NCBI RefSeq assembly: GCF_001447155.2
Contig: NZ_CP014754.1
Location: 4,340,001-4,404,000 of the forward strand
Length of the DNA stretch: 64,000 bases
Direction of reading: 5' to 3'
Source: Marinobacter sp. LQ44
GTDB lineage: Bacteria > Pseudomonadota > Gammaproteobacteria > Pseudomonadales > Oleiphilaceae
Below, piece by piece: positions 45,566 to 55,361 of the stretch. Made by a program: the position numbers and the translations under genes. Every line of letters begins with the position of its first letter. Positions within the stretch are counted from its first letter, which is position 1. The notes below the pieces were generated by a model that worked only from the letters and a program-made list of their open reading frames with translations, did no database searches and was not told where the DNA came from.

Positions 45566-45877
45566 TCAGGCGTTAACGGCTCTGGGCGGATACCCGTCCC
45601 GGCCTGACGATTGGTCCCGGGAGGACGGCTCAGACTGCTTGCCCCCAATTTCAGAAGGCTGCTTTGCCTGGGTTTCGTCAGGAACGATATTGACGGCGTG
45701 CACCCCTTTGTCACTGGGCTTTTTCTCAAAGGTGACCGCCTGGCCAGCTTTCAGCGTTTTATAGCCGTCCATTTGCACCGAAGAGAAGTGGGCGAACAGG
45801 TCATCGCTGCAGCCGTCTTCGATGATAAAGCCGTATCCCTTGGCGTTGTTGAACCATTTGACCTTGCCTCTAGGCAT
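45566..45877 (-). CDS. cspD: Cold-shock domain protein CspD with a C-terminal extension
   Basis: A 103-aa protein. Residues 1-67 are a cold-shock domain with RNP1 (KGYGFI) and RNP2 (DLFAHFSSV), and VQMDGYKTLKAGQAV is characteristic of CspD, the stationary-phase replication inhibitor. The remaining 36 residues (Gln/Ser/Asp/Gly-rich, ending PPRAVNA) are an unusual extension, since CspD is usually about 70 aa. The ATG at 45877 behind GGGGAG is clear. It is divergent from clpS, as in Pseudomonas, and a long leader to about 46200 could carry cold or growth-phase control. Confidence 0.9.
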   Translation of the reverse strand: MPRGKVKWFNNAKGYGFIIEDGCSDDLFAHFSSVQMDGYKTLKAGQAVTFEKKPSDKGVHAVNIVPDETQAKQPSEIGGKQSEPSSRDQSSGRDGYPPRAVNA

Positions 45878-46221
45878 GATGAACTCCCCTGTTCCTTTGC
45901 TGTCACTCTTATTATTGGAATTGCTGCCTGAGACCCGGACGGGCCGGGTCATAAATGGTGCGATTCGACATGGCAGGTGTCGCCTGCTGTTACATGCCGG
46001 TTGCACAGGTTTACATTATTTTACAATGCACCTTAACTGTCGGCCAAACCCGGGCTCGAGTCAAGGGGCAGTAGTCGCCGAATGAGTGGTTCAACAAGGT
46101 CCGGAAGCGGTATCATGTCCGTATTGATAAATAACTCACGCTTGAACCGGGCTTTCGCTTGAAAACCGGGTTGCGGGCAACCACATTTAGTCAGGAAACC
46201 GAATAACCGGTAAACAGAACC
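45878..46221. promoter_or_regulatory. 344-base divergent regulatory region between cspD and clpS
   Basis: The region separates two oppositely transcribed genes and must hold both promoters and the cspD 5' leader. An AT-rich stretch (TTACATTATTTTACAATGCAC, 46011-46031 in part) is the likeliest promoter area. I do not see a clear -35/-10 pair or named binding site. Long untranslated leaders are common on cold-shock genes. Confidence 0.4.
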
Positions 46222-46581
46222 ATGCGGACAATTGAGAATTCTCTACTAGTATTTAATCAGGGGGAGGACGAACAGCCCGGGCGTCATGACGGTGTTAGTG
46301 TTGCGCCCGAGAAGCCAGCTCTGAAGCGCCCGGCCCGGTATCGGGTTGTGCTCCTGAACGATGACTACACACCCATGGATTTCGTGGTGGATGTACTGAT
46401 GAAGTTCTTCGGAATGAACGAAGAAAAGGCGACGCAGGTGATGCTGCTCGTCCATACGCAGGGAAAAGCCGTATGTGGGGTATATACCCGTGACATCGCG
46501 GAAACAAAGGCGGCACAGGTGAACCAGTATTCTTCGGAATGCGAGCATCCGCTCCTTTGCGAGATTGAACGTGCGGACTGA
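46222..46581 (+). CDS. clpS: ATP-dependent Clp protease adaptor ClpS
   Basis: A 119-aa adaptor that binds N-terminal Leu/Phe/Tyr/Trp and delivers N-degron substrates to ClpAP. The core [18 protein letters not shown] (about residues 40-57) with the NDD motif, and the hydrophobic pocket Met/Val residues in [12 protein letters not shown], are intact. [20 protein letters not shown] follows. The N-terminal tail is about 15 residues longer than in E. coli. clpA starts 18 bases downstream. Confidence 0.96.
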   Translation: MRTIENSLLVFNQGEDEQPGRHDGVSVAPEKPALKRPARYRVVLLNDDYTPMDFVVDVLMKFFGMNEEKATQVMLLVHTQGKAVCGVYTRDIAETKAAQVNQYSSECEHPLLCEIERAD

Positions 46582-46599
46582 TAGACGGCGGGGTGGCCC

Positions 46600-48870
46600 A
46601 TGCTGAGCAAAGATCTTGAAATTACGCTGAATACGGCCTTCAAAAATGCCCGTGACAAGCGCCATGAATTCATGACGGTCGAGCATTTGTTGCTGGCTCT
46701 CCTCGATAACGAATCGGCGGTGGGTGTCCTCAAAGCCTGTGGTGCAGATCTCAAGCGCCTTGAAGATGAACTGGTCGAATTTGTCGACTCCACTACACCA
46801 TTAATTCCAAGCACCGACAGCGAGCGTGAAACCCAGCCAACGCTGGGATTCCAGCGAGTGCTGCAGCGAGCAGTATTCCACGTCCAGTCCTCTGGCAAGA
46901 AAGAGGTAACCGGTGCCAATGTACTGGTGGCTATCTTCAGCGAGCAGGAGAGCCAGGCGGTATATGTCCTGAAGAAGCAGAGCATTGCCCGGATTGATGT
47001 GGTCAATTTCGTATCCCACGGTATCTCACGGGTTCAGGGCGCGGAAGACCAGGAGGGCGCTGACCATGCTGCCCATGAAGAGGCTGGTGAGGAAGGCTCC
47101 CAATCCAGGCCTTTGGAAAGCTATGCCACCAATCTGAATGAACAGGCCCGGCAGGGCCGTATCGACCCGTTGATTGGTCGCGAGCACGAAGTAGAGCGTG
47201 TGGTCCAGATACTGGTGCGCCGTCGCAAGAACAATCCGTTGTTGGTGGGCGAGGCCGGTGTTGGCAAGACCGCTATTGCCGAAGGGCTGGCCAAGCGTAT
47301 TGTGGATGGCCAGGTGCCGGAGATCATTTCCGATGCGGTGGTGTATTCGCTGGATATGGGCGCCCTGCTGGCGGGCACCAAGTACCGGGGCGATTTTGAG
47401 AAGCGCCTGAAGGGCTTGCTGAGTGATCTGAAGAAGCAGAATCACGCCATTCTGTTTATTGACGAGATCCACACCATCATTGGTGCAGGTTCGGCCTCGG
47501 GTGGGGTGATGGATGCATCCAACCTGCTCAAGCCCATGCTGAGCTCCGGAGAGTTGCGTTGCATCGGTTCCACCACCTTCCAGGAATTTCGCGGCATCTT
47601 CGAGAAAGACAGTGCTTTGGCACGTCGCTTCCAGAAGATCGATGTGAACGAGCCGAGCGTCGAGGATACCTACCAGATTCTCAAAGGGCTTAAGCCGAGC
47701 TTCGAGAAGCACCACGACCTGAAGTACACCGACAAGGCGCTTCGGGTGGCTGCTGAGCTGGCGGACCGCTACATCACCGATAGGCATCTGCCAGACAAGG
47801 CCATCGATGTGATCGACGAAGCCGGCGCAAGGCAGCGCCTGCAACCAGAAGACAAGCGCAAGAAGACCATTGATGTTACCGACATTGAAGACGTGGTCGC
47901 GAATATCGCCCGGATTCCGCCGAAGAATGTGTCCACCAGCGACAAGGATCTGCTGCGTAACCTTGAGCGCGATCTGAAAATGGTGGTATTCGGACAAGAC
48001 CCGGCCATCGAATCTCTGGCGACAGCTATCAAGCTGGCCCGTGCCGGCTTGAAAGCGCCGGAGAAACCGGAAGGTGCCTTCCTGTTTGCCGGCCCCACTG
48101 GGGTTGGTAAAACAGAAGTGACCAAACAGCTGGCGAAGGTGCTTGGCATAGAGCTTGTGCGGTTCGACATGTCCGAGTACATGGAGCGGCATACCGTGTC
48201 TCGGCTGATTGGTGCGCCTCCGGGTTATGTCGGCTATGACCAGGGTGGCCTGCTGACCGAGGCGGTTAACAAGCATCCGCATTGCGTGTTGTTATTGGAT
48301 GAAATTGAAAAGGCCCATCCGGAAGTGTTCAACCTGCTGCTGCAGGTGATGGACCACGGCACCTTGACCGACAACAATGGTCGGAAGGCCGATTTCCGTC
48401 ACGTGATTCTGGTGATGACCACCAACGCCGGTGCTGAGAGTATGGCTCGCCGTTCCATTGGCTTCAGCGAGCAGGACCACAGCACCGATGGCATGGAAGT
48501 GATCACCAAGACCTTTACGCCGGAGTTCCGTAACCGCCTGGACGGCATTATCCAGTTTGCCGACCTGCAGAAGGAAACCATCACCCACGTGGTCGACAAG
48601 TTCCTGACCGAACTTCAGGCCCAGCTGGATGAGAAGCACGTGGTGCTGCACGTGGACCATGCGGCTAAATCCTGGCTGGCAGAGAAGGGCTACGATGTCA
48701 CCATGGGAGCCAGACCGATGGCTCGCCTGATCCAGGACAAGATCAAGCGGCCGCTGGCGGAGCAGATTCTGTTTGGCCGGTTGTCGGAGAAGGGCGGAGA
48801 CGTGTTCATTCAATTGAAGGACGATGAGCTGGTCTTTGACTATGAGGACGAGCCAGCCGAAGCGGTCTGA
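46600..48870 (+). CDS. clpA: ClpA, AAA+ unfoldase of the ClpAP protease
   Basis: A 756-aa hexameric ATPase that unfolds proteins for ClpP. It has the N-domain (residues 1-140, MLSKDLEITLNTAFKNARDKRHEFMTVEHLLLALL), first AAA+ module with GEAGVGKT and second with GPTGVGKTEVT, Walker B segments DEIHTI and LLLDEIEKAHPEVF, and ends in an acidic tail. The ClpP-docking IGL-type loop should lie in the second module; clpP is not in the window. clpS-clpA order is standard. Confidence 0.97.
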   Translation: MLSKDLEITLNTAFKNARDKRHEFMTVEHLLLALLDNESAVGVLKACGADLKRLEDELVEFVDSTTPLIPSTDSERETQPTLGFQRVLQRAVFHVQSSGKKEVTGANVLVAIFSEQESQAVYVLKKQSIARIDVVNFVSHGISRVQGAEDQEGADHAAHEEAGEEGSQSRPLESYATNLNEQARQGRIDPLIGREHEVERVVQILVRRRKNNPLLVGEAGVGKTAIAEGLAKRIVDGQVPEIISDAVVYSLDMGALLAGTKYRGDFEKRLKGLLSDLKKQNHAILFIDEIHTIIGAGSASGGVMDASNLLKPMLSSGELRCIGSTTFQEFRGIFEKDSALARRFQKIDVNEPSVEDTYQILKGLKPSFEKHHDLKYTDKALRVAAELADRYITDRHLPDKAIDVIDEAGARQRLQPEDKRKKTIDVTDIEDVVANIARIPPKNVSTSDKDLLRNLERDLKMVVFGQDPAIESLATAIKLARAGLKAPEKPEGAFLFAGPTGVGKTEVTKQLAKVLGIELVRFDMSEYMERHTVSRLIGAPPGYVGYDQGGLLTEAVNKHPHCVLLLDEIEKAHPEVFNLLLQVMDHGTLTDNNGRKADFRHVILVMTTNAGAESMARRSIGFSEQDHSTDGMEVITKTFTPEFRNRLDGIIQFADLQKETITHVVDKFLTELQAQLDEKHVVLHVDHAAKSWLAEKGYDVTMGARPMARLIQDKIKRPLAEQILFGRLSEKGGDVFIQLKDDELVFDYEDEPAEAV

Positions 48871-48891
48871 CCGCAATCGTTGGTAATGGAA

Positions 48892-48926
48892 GCCGCTGTC
48901 GGGCTATGCCCGGCAGCGGTTTTTTG
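48892..48926 (+). terminator. Rho-independent terminator of clpA
   Basis: CCGCTGTCGGGC (48893-48904) pairs with GCCCGGCAGCGG (48908-48919) around the loop TAT, followed by a run of six T. It starts 22 bases after the clpA stop. Confidence 0.9.
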
Positions 48927-49003
48927 TGGTGCGCCGTGACGGGCGCTGTCTTGGTGCAGGTGGCGCTGGCTGTTAACCGGTTGAAATATAGGCTGATTGA
49001 AAG

Positions 49004-49033
49004 CAAAAATGCCCCGGGCGATGTCCGAGGCAT
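49004..49033 (-). terminator. Rho-independent terminator of infA
   Basis: On the minus strand ATGCCTCGG and CCGGGGCAT form a 9-bp stem (arms 49025-49033 and 49009-49017), followed by TTTTG. It lies about 80 bases after the infA stop. The stretch between (49034-49114) shows no tRNA or other feature, although a tRNA gene follows infA in some gammaproteobacteria. Confidence 0.75.
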
Positions 49034-49114
49034 TTGTGGGCCTGCTAAGAAGCTATGTAAATTGAGTTTTTACACAGCCTCCAAAAGCGGGGCTTTTCAG
49101 ATGTCACTGAAGCA

Positions 49115-49333
49115 TTAACGGGCGCGGTACACAATGCGGCCCTTGCTCAGGTCATAGGGAGTCAGCTCGACCTTGACCTTGTCGCCAGTCAGGATGCGGA
49201 TGTAGTTCTTGCGCATTTTTCCTGAGATGTGAGCGGTTACAACGTGACCGTTGGCCAGCTCAACGCGGAACATGGTGTTGGGAAGGGTGTCGATAATAAC
49301 CCCTTCCATTTCAATGACATCTGATTTCGCCAT
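49115..49333 (-). CDS. infA: Translation initiation factor IF-1
   Basis: A 72-aa OB-fold protein with the near-invariant [32 protein letters not shown] core (in parts) and the [24 protein letters not shown] end. It binds the ribosomal A site during initiation. It is monocistronic by position, between clpA (convergent) and bpt (same strand, 81 bases away). Confidence 0.98.
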   Translation of the reverse strand: MAKSDVIEMEGVIIDTLPNTMFRVELANGHVVTAHISGKMRKNYIRILTGDKVKVELTPYDLSKGRIVYRAR

Positions 49334-49414
49334 TCAGTAAAAACCTCGTTCGGGAATGCTTTCGGTGATTTTAAATTGCGCAATTCTGCCTGATTTCTTA
49401 ACGTTTGGCAAAAA

Positions 49415-50128
49415 TCAGTCCAATTGCATCTCTCGCCAGTGGCCGTCGCGCAGGGCTTCAATCGGAGTAAAGCGGGTTTTGTAGTTCATTTTCCGGCATT
49501 CTTTGATCCAGTACCCCAGATAAAGATGGGGCAATTCCCGCCGGCGGGCTTCTTCAATTTGCCAGAGCACGGCAAAGGTTCCCAGGCTTCGGTGTTCCAG
49601 TTCCGGGGCGAATATGGTGTAGATGGCCGACAGGCCATCGTCCAGCAGATCCACTGCGGCCAGCCCCACCAGTTCACTGTCCAGGGAAATCTCCAGGAAC
49701 CAGGAGTCTGTTGCACCCTCTACCAGAAACGACATGAACTGCTCCCGGGAGGGTGGGTACATGTCCCCGTCCTTATGGCGTTCCTCTATATAGTGGGCAT
49801 AGAGGCGATAGTAGCGCTCGCTGAAGGCGGCTGGCACCAGTCTGCAGCTGAGGTCCTCGTTCTTGCGCAGCACCCGCCGTTGATTGCGATCAGGCTTGAA
49901 TTCATCCACTTTCAGGCGAACAGGCACACAGGCGTTGCAGTCTTCGCAGTGGGGGCGGTAGTAATGTGAGCCGCTGCGACGAAAGCCAAGGGCCGTCAAC
50001 TGGCTGTAGAGTTTTTTGTCGATGTGGGCCCGTGGGTCCACAAACATGGTGGTGGCTTCGCGGTCTGGCAGGTAGCTGCAATCATGGGCTGGTGTTGCAA
50101 AGAAAACCAGGGTTCTGAGGTTGCTCAT
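49415..50128 (-). CDS. bpt: Leucyltransferase Bpt (aspartate/glutamate N-degron)
   Basis: A 237-aa aminoacyl-tRNA-protein transferase related to eukaryotic ATE1. It attaches Leu to N-terminal Asp/Glu, creating a ClpS-recognised N-degron. The Cys-rich CEDCNACVPVRL (about residue 61), the SYLPDR region with a Cys at its edge (DCSYLPDR) and the GNAT-like LYLGYWIKECRKMNYKTRF are conserved. It overlaps nothing but directly abuts aat (stop and start adjacent), forming an aat-bpt operon. Confidence 0.93.
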   Translation of the reverse strand: MSNLRTLVFFATPAHDCSYLPDREATTMFVDPRAHIDKKLYSQLTALGFRRSGSHYYRPHCEDCNACVPVRLKVDEFKPDRNQRRVLRKNEDLSCRLVPAAFSERYYRLYAHYIEERHKDGDMYPPSREQFMSFLVEGATDSWFLEISLDSELVGLAAVDLLDDGLSAIYTIFAPELEHRSLGTFAVLWQIEEARRRELPHLYLGYWIKECRKMNYKTRFTPIEALRDGHWREMQLD

Positions 50129-50842
50129 TCATGCCTCCGGGCCGGGCCAGCGCCAGGTAAATGTCCAGTCTGGCTGATCTGCTTTCCGATCCACACATGC
50201 CCTGAGTATAGATAAAAATTCCGCCCGCGGGATAGCCCTGGCACCCATGCTCAGCAGGTGGCTGCTCTCAACCTGGCAGTCCATCATCTGGTAGTCCCAG
50301 GCTGCCAGTTGGTTGGCAAGGTGCACCATTAGCACCTTGGAGGCATTGGTCTCCAGAGAAAACATCGACTCACCGAAGAAGCATCGCCCCAGCGCCAGGC
50401 CGTACATGCCGCCAGCCAGCTCGCCCTGTTGATTCCAGATTTCAATGGAGTGGGCGATGGCTTGCCGGTGCAGCCTGGTGTACGCGGTGACCATGTCATC
50501 CGTAATCCAGGTGCCCTCGGCACGGGTGTTTGCGCAAAGGCGGATGATCCGGCTGAAACACTGGTCGGCGGTGACCTCGAAACGACGCTGGTTCAGGGTG
50601 CGCCGCAGGCTACGGGAGATGTGAATCTCGTTGGGGAAGAGCACGCAACGTGGGTTGGGCGACCACCAGAGGATGGGCTGGTCGTCACTGAACCAGGGAA
50701 AGATGCCGTTGCGATAAGCCAGCAACAGTCTCTCTGATGACAGGTCGCCACCCAGGGCCAGCAGGCCGTCCGGGTCATCCAGTGCTTCGTCTGCCGGGGG
50801 GAACCAGAGCTGATCCGGGTCCAGCCAGGGTAGCGACGTCAT
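50129..50842 (-). CDS. aat: Leucyl/phenylalanyl-tRNA-protein transferase Aat
   Basis: A 237-aa enzyme that adds Leu or Phe to N-terminal Lys/Arg, the other bacterial N-degron writer. The core FPPADEALDDPDGLLALGGDL, RNGIFPWFSDDQPILWWSPNPRCV (in parts), GTWITDDMVTAY and GESMFSLETNASKVLMVHLA is fully present. The ATG at 50842 matches the family N-terminus. It sits between trxB and bpt, an order also known from Pseudomonas. Confidence 0.96.
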   Translation of the reverse strand: MTSLPWLDPDQLWFPPADEALDDPDGLLALGGDLSSERLLLAYRNGIFPWFSDDQPILWWSPNPRCVLFPNEIHISRSLRRTLNQRRFEVTADQCFSRIIRLCANTRAEGTWITDDMVTAYTRLHRQAIAHSIEIWNQQGELAGGMYGLALGRCFFGESMFSLETNASKVLMVHLANQLAAWDYQMMDCQVESSHLLSMGARAIPRAEFLSILRACVDRKADQPDWTFTWRWPGPEA

Positions 50843-50858
50843 GTTGTGGTTACCTGGA

Positions 50859-51842
<984 letters not shown>

Positions 51843-51964
51843 TCAGCCCGGCGTGGCGGGCTGCTCATTTAAGAGGAAGGTGAAAGGCTAACATGAAATA
51901 GCCAGGCTGCCATTCGTTTCCAGTAATCCGGTTAATTAAGCTTTGCTATATGGGCTTTGCGGGA

Positions 51965-52876
51965 TTATTCAAGTACTGAGACGGTGGTCAGCAACTGCCG
52001 GACCCGTTCCTTGCTTTTGCCGGACTCTCCCTGTTCAAGGCGATGTTCGGCAACAGACGGAAAGACCGCCTGAATATCGTCGGGCAGCACATGATTACGG
52101 TCTGCCATCAATGCCCAGGCTTTGGCGGCCCGGAGTAATCCGAGGCCTGCCCTCGGGGAGAGGCCGTACAGCAGTCCGGGCATGCGACGGCTTTGTTCAA
52201 GCAGCCGCTGTAGGTAGTCCAGCAGGGCCGGGCTGGCAGTGACTTCGTTCACGGCACCTTGCAGTGCCTGCAGTTGATCGTGGGGGAGGATGGCCTGGAG
52301 CCTGTCTGTGAGAGTCTTACGATCCTCACCTTCCAGCAGTTCCCGCTCGGCTTTCGGATCCGGATATCCAAGGCGCAGGCGCATCAGGAAGCGGTCAAGC
52401 TGGGATTCGGGCAACGGAAAGGTGCCGCCCTGTTCGATCGGGTTCTGGGTGGCAATCACGAAAAACGGCGAGGGCAGCGGCCGGGTTTCGCCCTCGATTG
52501 ACACTTGTCGCTCTTCCATGGCCTCCAGCAGCGCACTTTGGGTGCGGGGCGACGCCCGGTTGATTTCGTCTGCCAGAACAACCTGGGCGAAGATCGGGCC
52601 CGGATGAAAAACCAGGCTGCCGGCCTGCTTGTCATACATGGAATAGCCCAGAACATCGGCGGGTAGCAGATCGTTGGTGAACTGGATACGCTGGTAACTC
52701 AGGCCCATGATCTTGGCCAGGGCGTGGGACAGGGTAGTCTTGCCCATCCCGGGAATGTCCTCGATCAGCAGGTGACCGCGGGCCAGCAATCCGCACAGGG
52801 CCAGCCGAACCTGGGTGTCCTTGCCCAGCAGTATCTTGTTGAGCTCGGTAACAACGCTATCGATCTTCTGTTTCAT
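51965..52876 (-). CDS. MoxR-family AAA+ ATPase
   Basis: A 303-aa AAA+ chaperone-like ATPase. Walker A in EDIPGMGKTTLSHALAK (about residue 42), Walker B in VVLADEINRASPRTQSALLEAME, sensor 1 ATQNPIEQGGTFPLPESQLDRF and the C-terminal lid (GLLRAAKAWALM) are all present. MoxR proteins mature metal-containing or secreted complexes, usually with DUF58 and VWA proteins encoded beside them; none is here. It begins 7 bases below aguB, so it appears to end the aguA-aguB operon. Confidence 0.92.
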   Translation of the reverse strand: MKQKIDSVVTELNKILLGKDTQVRLALCGLLARGHLLIEDIPGMGKTTLSHALAKIMGLSYQRIQFTNDLLPADVLGYSMYDKQAGSLVFHPGPIFAQVVLADEINRASPRTQSALLEAMEERQVSIEGETRPLPSPFFVIATQNPIEQGGTFPLPESQLDRFLMRLRLGYPDPKAERELLEGEDRKTLTDRLQAILPHDQLQALQGAVNEVTASPALLDYLQRLLEQSRRMPGLLYGLSPRAGLGLLRAAKAWALMADRNHVLPDDIQAVFPSVAEHRLEQGESGKSKERVRQLLTTVSVLE

Positions 52877-52883
52877 GCAGGTC

Positions 52884-53807
52884 TCAGTCCCGTACCCGTT
52901 TCAGAATGTCTTCGTAGGCATCAATGCGACGATCACGGAGATACGGCCAGATCCGCCGAACGGATTCGGTACGGTTGCGATCAAGGGTGGCTGTCAGGAT
53001 GCACTCGCTGTGGTCATCCCCCCTGGCCAGGAATTCGCCCTGAGGGCCACAGATGAAGCTGTTGCCCCAGAATCGGATGCCATTACCCTGGCCGGTGGGA
53101 TCCGGTTCGGTGCCAACCCGATTGGGAGCAATAACGGGCAGGTTATTGGCAACGGCATGGCCCCTTTGCACCGTAACCCAGGCTTCCAGCTGCCGGGCCT
53201 GTTCTTCGGGGTCGTCGGTGATGTCCCAACCGATGGCGGTGGGGTAGATCAGGATATCGGCACCGGCCAGTGCCATCAGGCGGGCTGCCTCCGGGTACCA
53301 CTGGTCCCAGCACACCAGAACTCCGAGCTTTCCGATAGAGGTATTGATCGGGGTGAAGCCGCTGCGGCCGTCATTGAACGTGGCGTCTCCAGGCGTGAAA
53401 TAGAATTTCTCGTAGAAGCCCGGGTCATCGGGGATGTGCATCTTGCGGTAGATGCCAGCCAGGCTGCCGTCGGTATCAAACACCACCGAGGTGTTGTGGT
53501 AAACGCCGTTCATACGTCGTTCGAAGATTGAGCCGACCAGCACAATCCCCAGCTCCCCGGCCAGATCTGCCAGCCGGTTGCTGGTGGGCCCGGGAATGGG
53601 TTCCGCCAGTTCAAAAATGCTTGTGTCTTCGGTCTGGCAGAAATAAAGGGTGGCGTGGAGTTCCTGCAGCACCACCAGTTGCGCGCCTCCCTTCGCGGCC
53701 TCCCGGATAAGCTTCTCGGACGTGGCGAGGCTGGCTGCCTTGTCGTCAGTACACTTTTGCTGGATGGCAGCAATTTTCAGCTGCGGGTTTTCGGGCCGGT
53801 TAGTCAT
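52884..53807 (-). CDS. aguB: N-carbamoylputrescine amidase AguB (carbon-nitrogen hydrolase)
   Basis: A 307-aa nitrilase-superfamily amidase converting N-carbamoylputrescine to putrescine, CO2 and ammonia. The catalytic Glu (VLQELHATLYF), Lys (YRKMHIPDDPGFYEKFYF) and Cys (LGVLVCWDQWYPEAARLMAL, in part) are present. The DDPGFYEKFYFTPGD stretch is typical of AguB. Its start overlaps the aguA stop by 4 bases. Confidence 0.94.
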   Translation of the reverse strand: MTNRPENPQLKIAAIQQKCTDDKAASLATSEKLIREAAKGGAQLVVLQELHATLYFCQTEDTSIFELAEPIPGPTSNRLADLAGELGIVLVGSIFERRMNGVYHNTSVVFDTDGSLAGIYRKMHIPDDPGFYEKFYFTPGDATFNDGRSGFTPINTSIGKLGVLVCWDQWYPEAARLMALAGADILIYPTAIGWDITDDPEEQARQLEAWVTVQRGHAVANNLPVIAPNRVGTEPDPTGQGNGIRFWGNSFICGPQGEFLARGDDHSECILTATLDRNRTESVRRIWPYLRDRRIDAYEDILKRVRD

Positions 53808-54880
53808 AGCGTGACCACTCCTGCGGGAATCTGCATGGTGACACAGTGAAGGCTGCCGTGCTGGTGAATCAGCGGGCGGCAGTTGATCGGAACAATCTCC
53901 CGGTCAGGGAAGATCCCGGCCATGATGCGGATGGCTTCCTGATCTTGCGGTACATCGTACACAGGCAGAAGAACCGCACCATTGATGATCAGAAAGTTGG
54001 CATAGGTGGCCGGCAGGCGCTCGCCGTCTTCATCATGGATGGCATCCGGCCAGGGCAGGGCAGTCAGTTTATACGGGCTGCCATCCTTCTGCCGGAACTC
54101 CTGCAGTTCTTCTTCCATGGCCGCCAGTGCGCTGTAATGCTCATCGGCTGCGTCCGGGCAGGTAACGTAGCAGATGTGGTCGGGAGCACAGAATCGAGCC
54201 AGGGTATCGATATGGCTGTCGGTGTCGTCACCGGCCAGGTAACCGTGGTTCAGCCAGAGAACCCGATCGGCCCCCAGCAGTTCCGACAGGAGCTGTTCAA
54301 TAGCCGAGCGGTCCATGGAGGGGTTTCGGGACGGCGTCAGCATACACTCGCTGGTGGTCAGGATTGTCCCCTGGCCATCGGATTCGATGGAGCCACCTTC
54401 CAGAACGAAATCCACAGACTGCAAACGATGGCCGCCAAACACGCCGGCATTCGCCAGATGCTGATTGAGGGCGTTGTCTTTCTCCCACGGAAACTTGCCA
54501 CCCCAGGCGTTGAACCGGAAGTCCAGCAGGGTGAGGCCGTCGCCGGTGTTGACCGTTATCGGGCCGTGATCCCGCGCCCAGGTGTCGTTAGCGGGTGCCG
54601 GGACGGTGATCACACGCCCCGGAAGGCCGTTCTCTTCTGCGAAATGGTTCAGTTCCTGGCCGAGTTTTTGCAGCCGTGCAACGAATTCACAACTGATCAC
54701 CAGATGCTCAAATCGAAGCACCTGGTGAGCAATGTTCAGGAAGACAGGTTCAACCTCGTCCATTATCCGGGCCCAGTCAGTGCCCGGATGAGGCCAGGTC
54801 AACATGACTGCACTCTGGGGCGCCCACTCCGCAGGCAACACTCGCTTGGATGTCACTGTATTCGTCACCTTGGTTCGCAA
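53804..54880 (-). CDS. aguA: Agmatine deiminase AguA
   Basis: A 358-aa guanidine-modifying enzyme turning agmatine into N-carbamoylputrescine. WPHPGTDWA (about residue 29), NDTWARDHGPI, FNAWGGKFPWEKDN, FVLEGGSIESDGQGTILTTSEC and the nucleophile Cys346 in GSLHCVTMQIP are visible. With AguB it gives a complete agmatine-to-putrescine route. The C-terminus HCVTMQIPAGVVTL is as expected for the family. Confidence 0.95.
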   Translation of the reverse strand: MRTKVTNTVTSKRVLPAEWAPQSAVMLTWPHPGTDWARIMDEVEPVFLNIAHQVLRFEHLVISCEFVARLQKLGQELNHFAEENGLPGRVITVPAPANDTWARDHGPITVNTGDGLTLLDFRFNAWGGKFPWEKDNALNQHLANAGVFGGHRLQSVDFVLEGGSIESDGQGTILTTSECMLTPSRNPSMDRSAIEQLLSELLGADRVLWLNHGYLAGDDTDSHIDTLARFCAPDHICYVTCPDAADEHYSALAAMEEELQEFRQKDGSPYKLTALPWPDAIHDEDGERLPATYANFLIINGAVLLPVYDVPQDQEAIRIMAGIFPDREIVPINCRPLIHQHGSLHCVTMQIPAGVVTL

Positions 54881-54956
54881 AAGCCGCCATTCTATCTGAC
54901 CATTGCCGCAACGTCAGGCCATGGGCGGAGAAAATTGAACCTTTGTCCGGAGGGGG

Positions 54957-55259
54957 TTAGCGGTTGCGCTTGACGACGGCGTGCAGCACCCGGTCGTGTT
55001 CGAAATAGACAATAAAATCGGAGTAGTGCCACTGGCTGATCGGGGGCTCACCCACTGGGCCCTGGATATCCTGCGGAGCGCCCCAGCGGTTACGAACCGA
55101 GGCCTGGGTCATGCCGGTGGTCGGCAGGCTGACCTCGCTGCGATCGGCCTGGCTGCCAACGGGAATTGTCAGCTGTTCGGCATGCAGGTTGGTTGCCAGG
55201 CCGGCAGACATGAGGGACGCCAGTGCCACGGCGGTAATCAGGTTTCGCTTGTTCTTCAT
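54957..55259 (-). CDS. Small secreted protein of a conserved Pseudomonas-type family
   Basis: A 100-aa protein with a signal peptide (MKNKRNLITAVALASLMSAG..., cleavage near HAEQ, residue 29). The mature part GMTQASVRNRWGAPQDIQGPVG plus PPISQWHYSDFIVYFEHDRVLHAVVKR resembles a BamE/SmpA-like small fold. The MTQxxV..GxPQ pattern is the fold signature; no lipobox Cys is present. ATG at 55259 with GGAG eight bases upstream is preferred to one at 55271. Function unknown. Confidence 0.75.
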   Translation of the reverse strand: MKNKRNLITAVALASLMSAGLATNLHAEQLTIPVGSQADRSEVSLPTTGMTQASVRNRWGAPQDIQGPVGEPPISQWHYSDFIVYFEHDRVLHAVVKRNR

Positions 55260-55361
55260 TGGGTTCTCCATTAATGCCTGGTTCCCACGAACAATTCCGC
55301 AGGACATGGATAAAACGTAATATCCCGAAAAAACGGGCAAAAGTCAGCGCTTTTTCAAAGT

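Noticed and set aside
47026..48282. A 418-codon open frame opposite clpA
   Set aside because: ClpA carries all AAA+ motifs; the antisense frame shows no family features.
49034..49114. tRNA gene after infA, as in some gammaproteobacteria
   Set aside because: No cloverleaf, T-loop or anticodon arm can be drawn; only the infA terminator follows.
51844..51863. 7-bp hairpin (CAGCCCG/CGGGCTG) between moxR and trxB as terminator
   Set aside because: The stem is short and no T run follows in the direction of moxR transcription.
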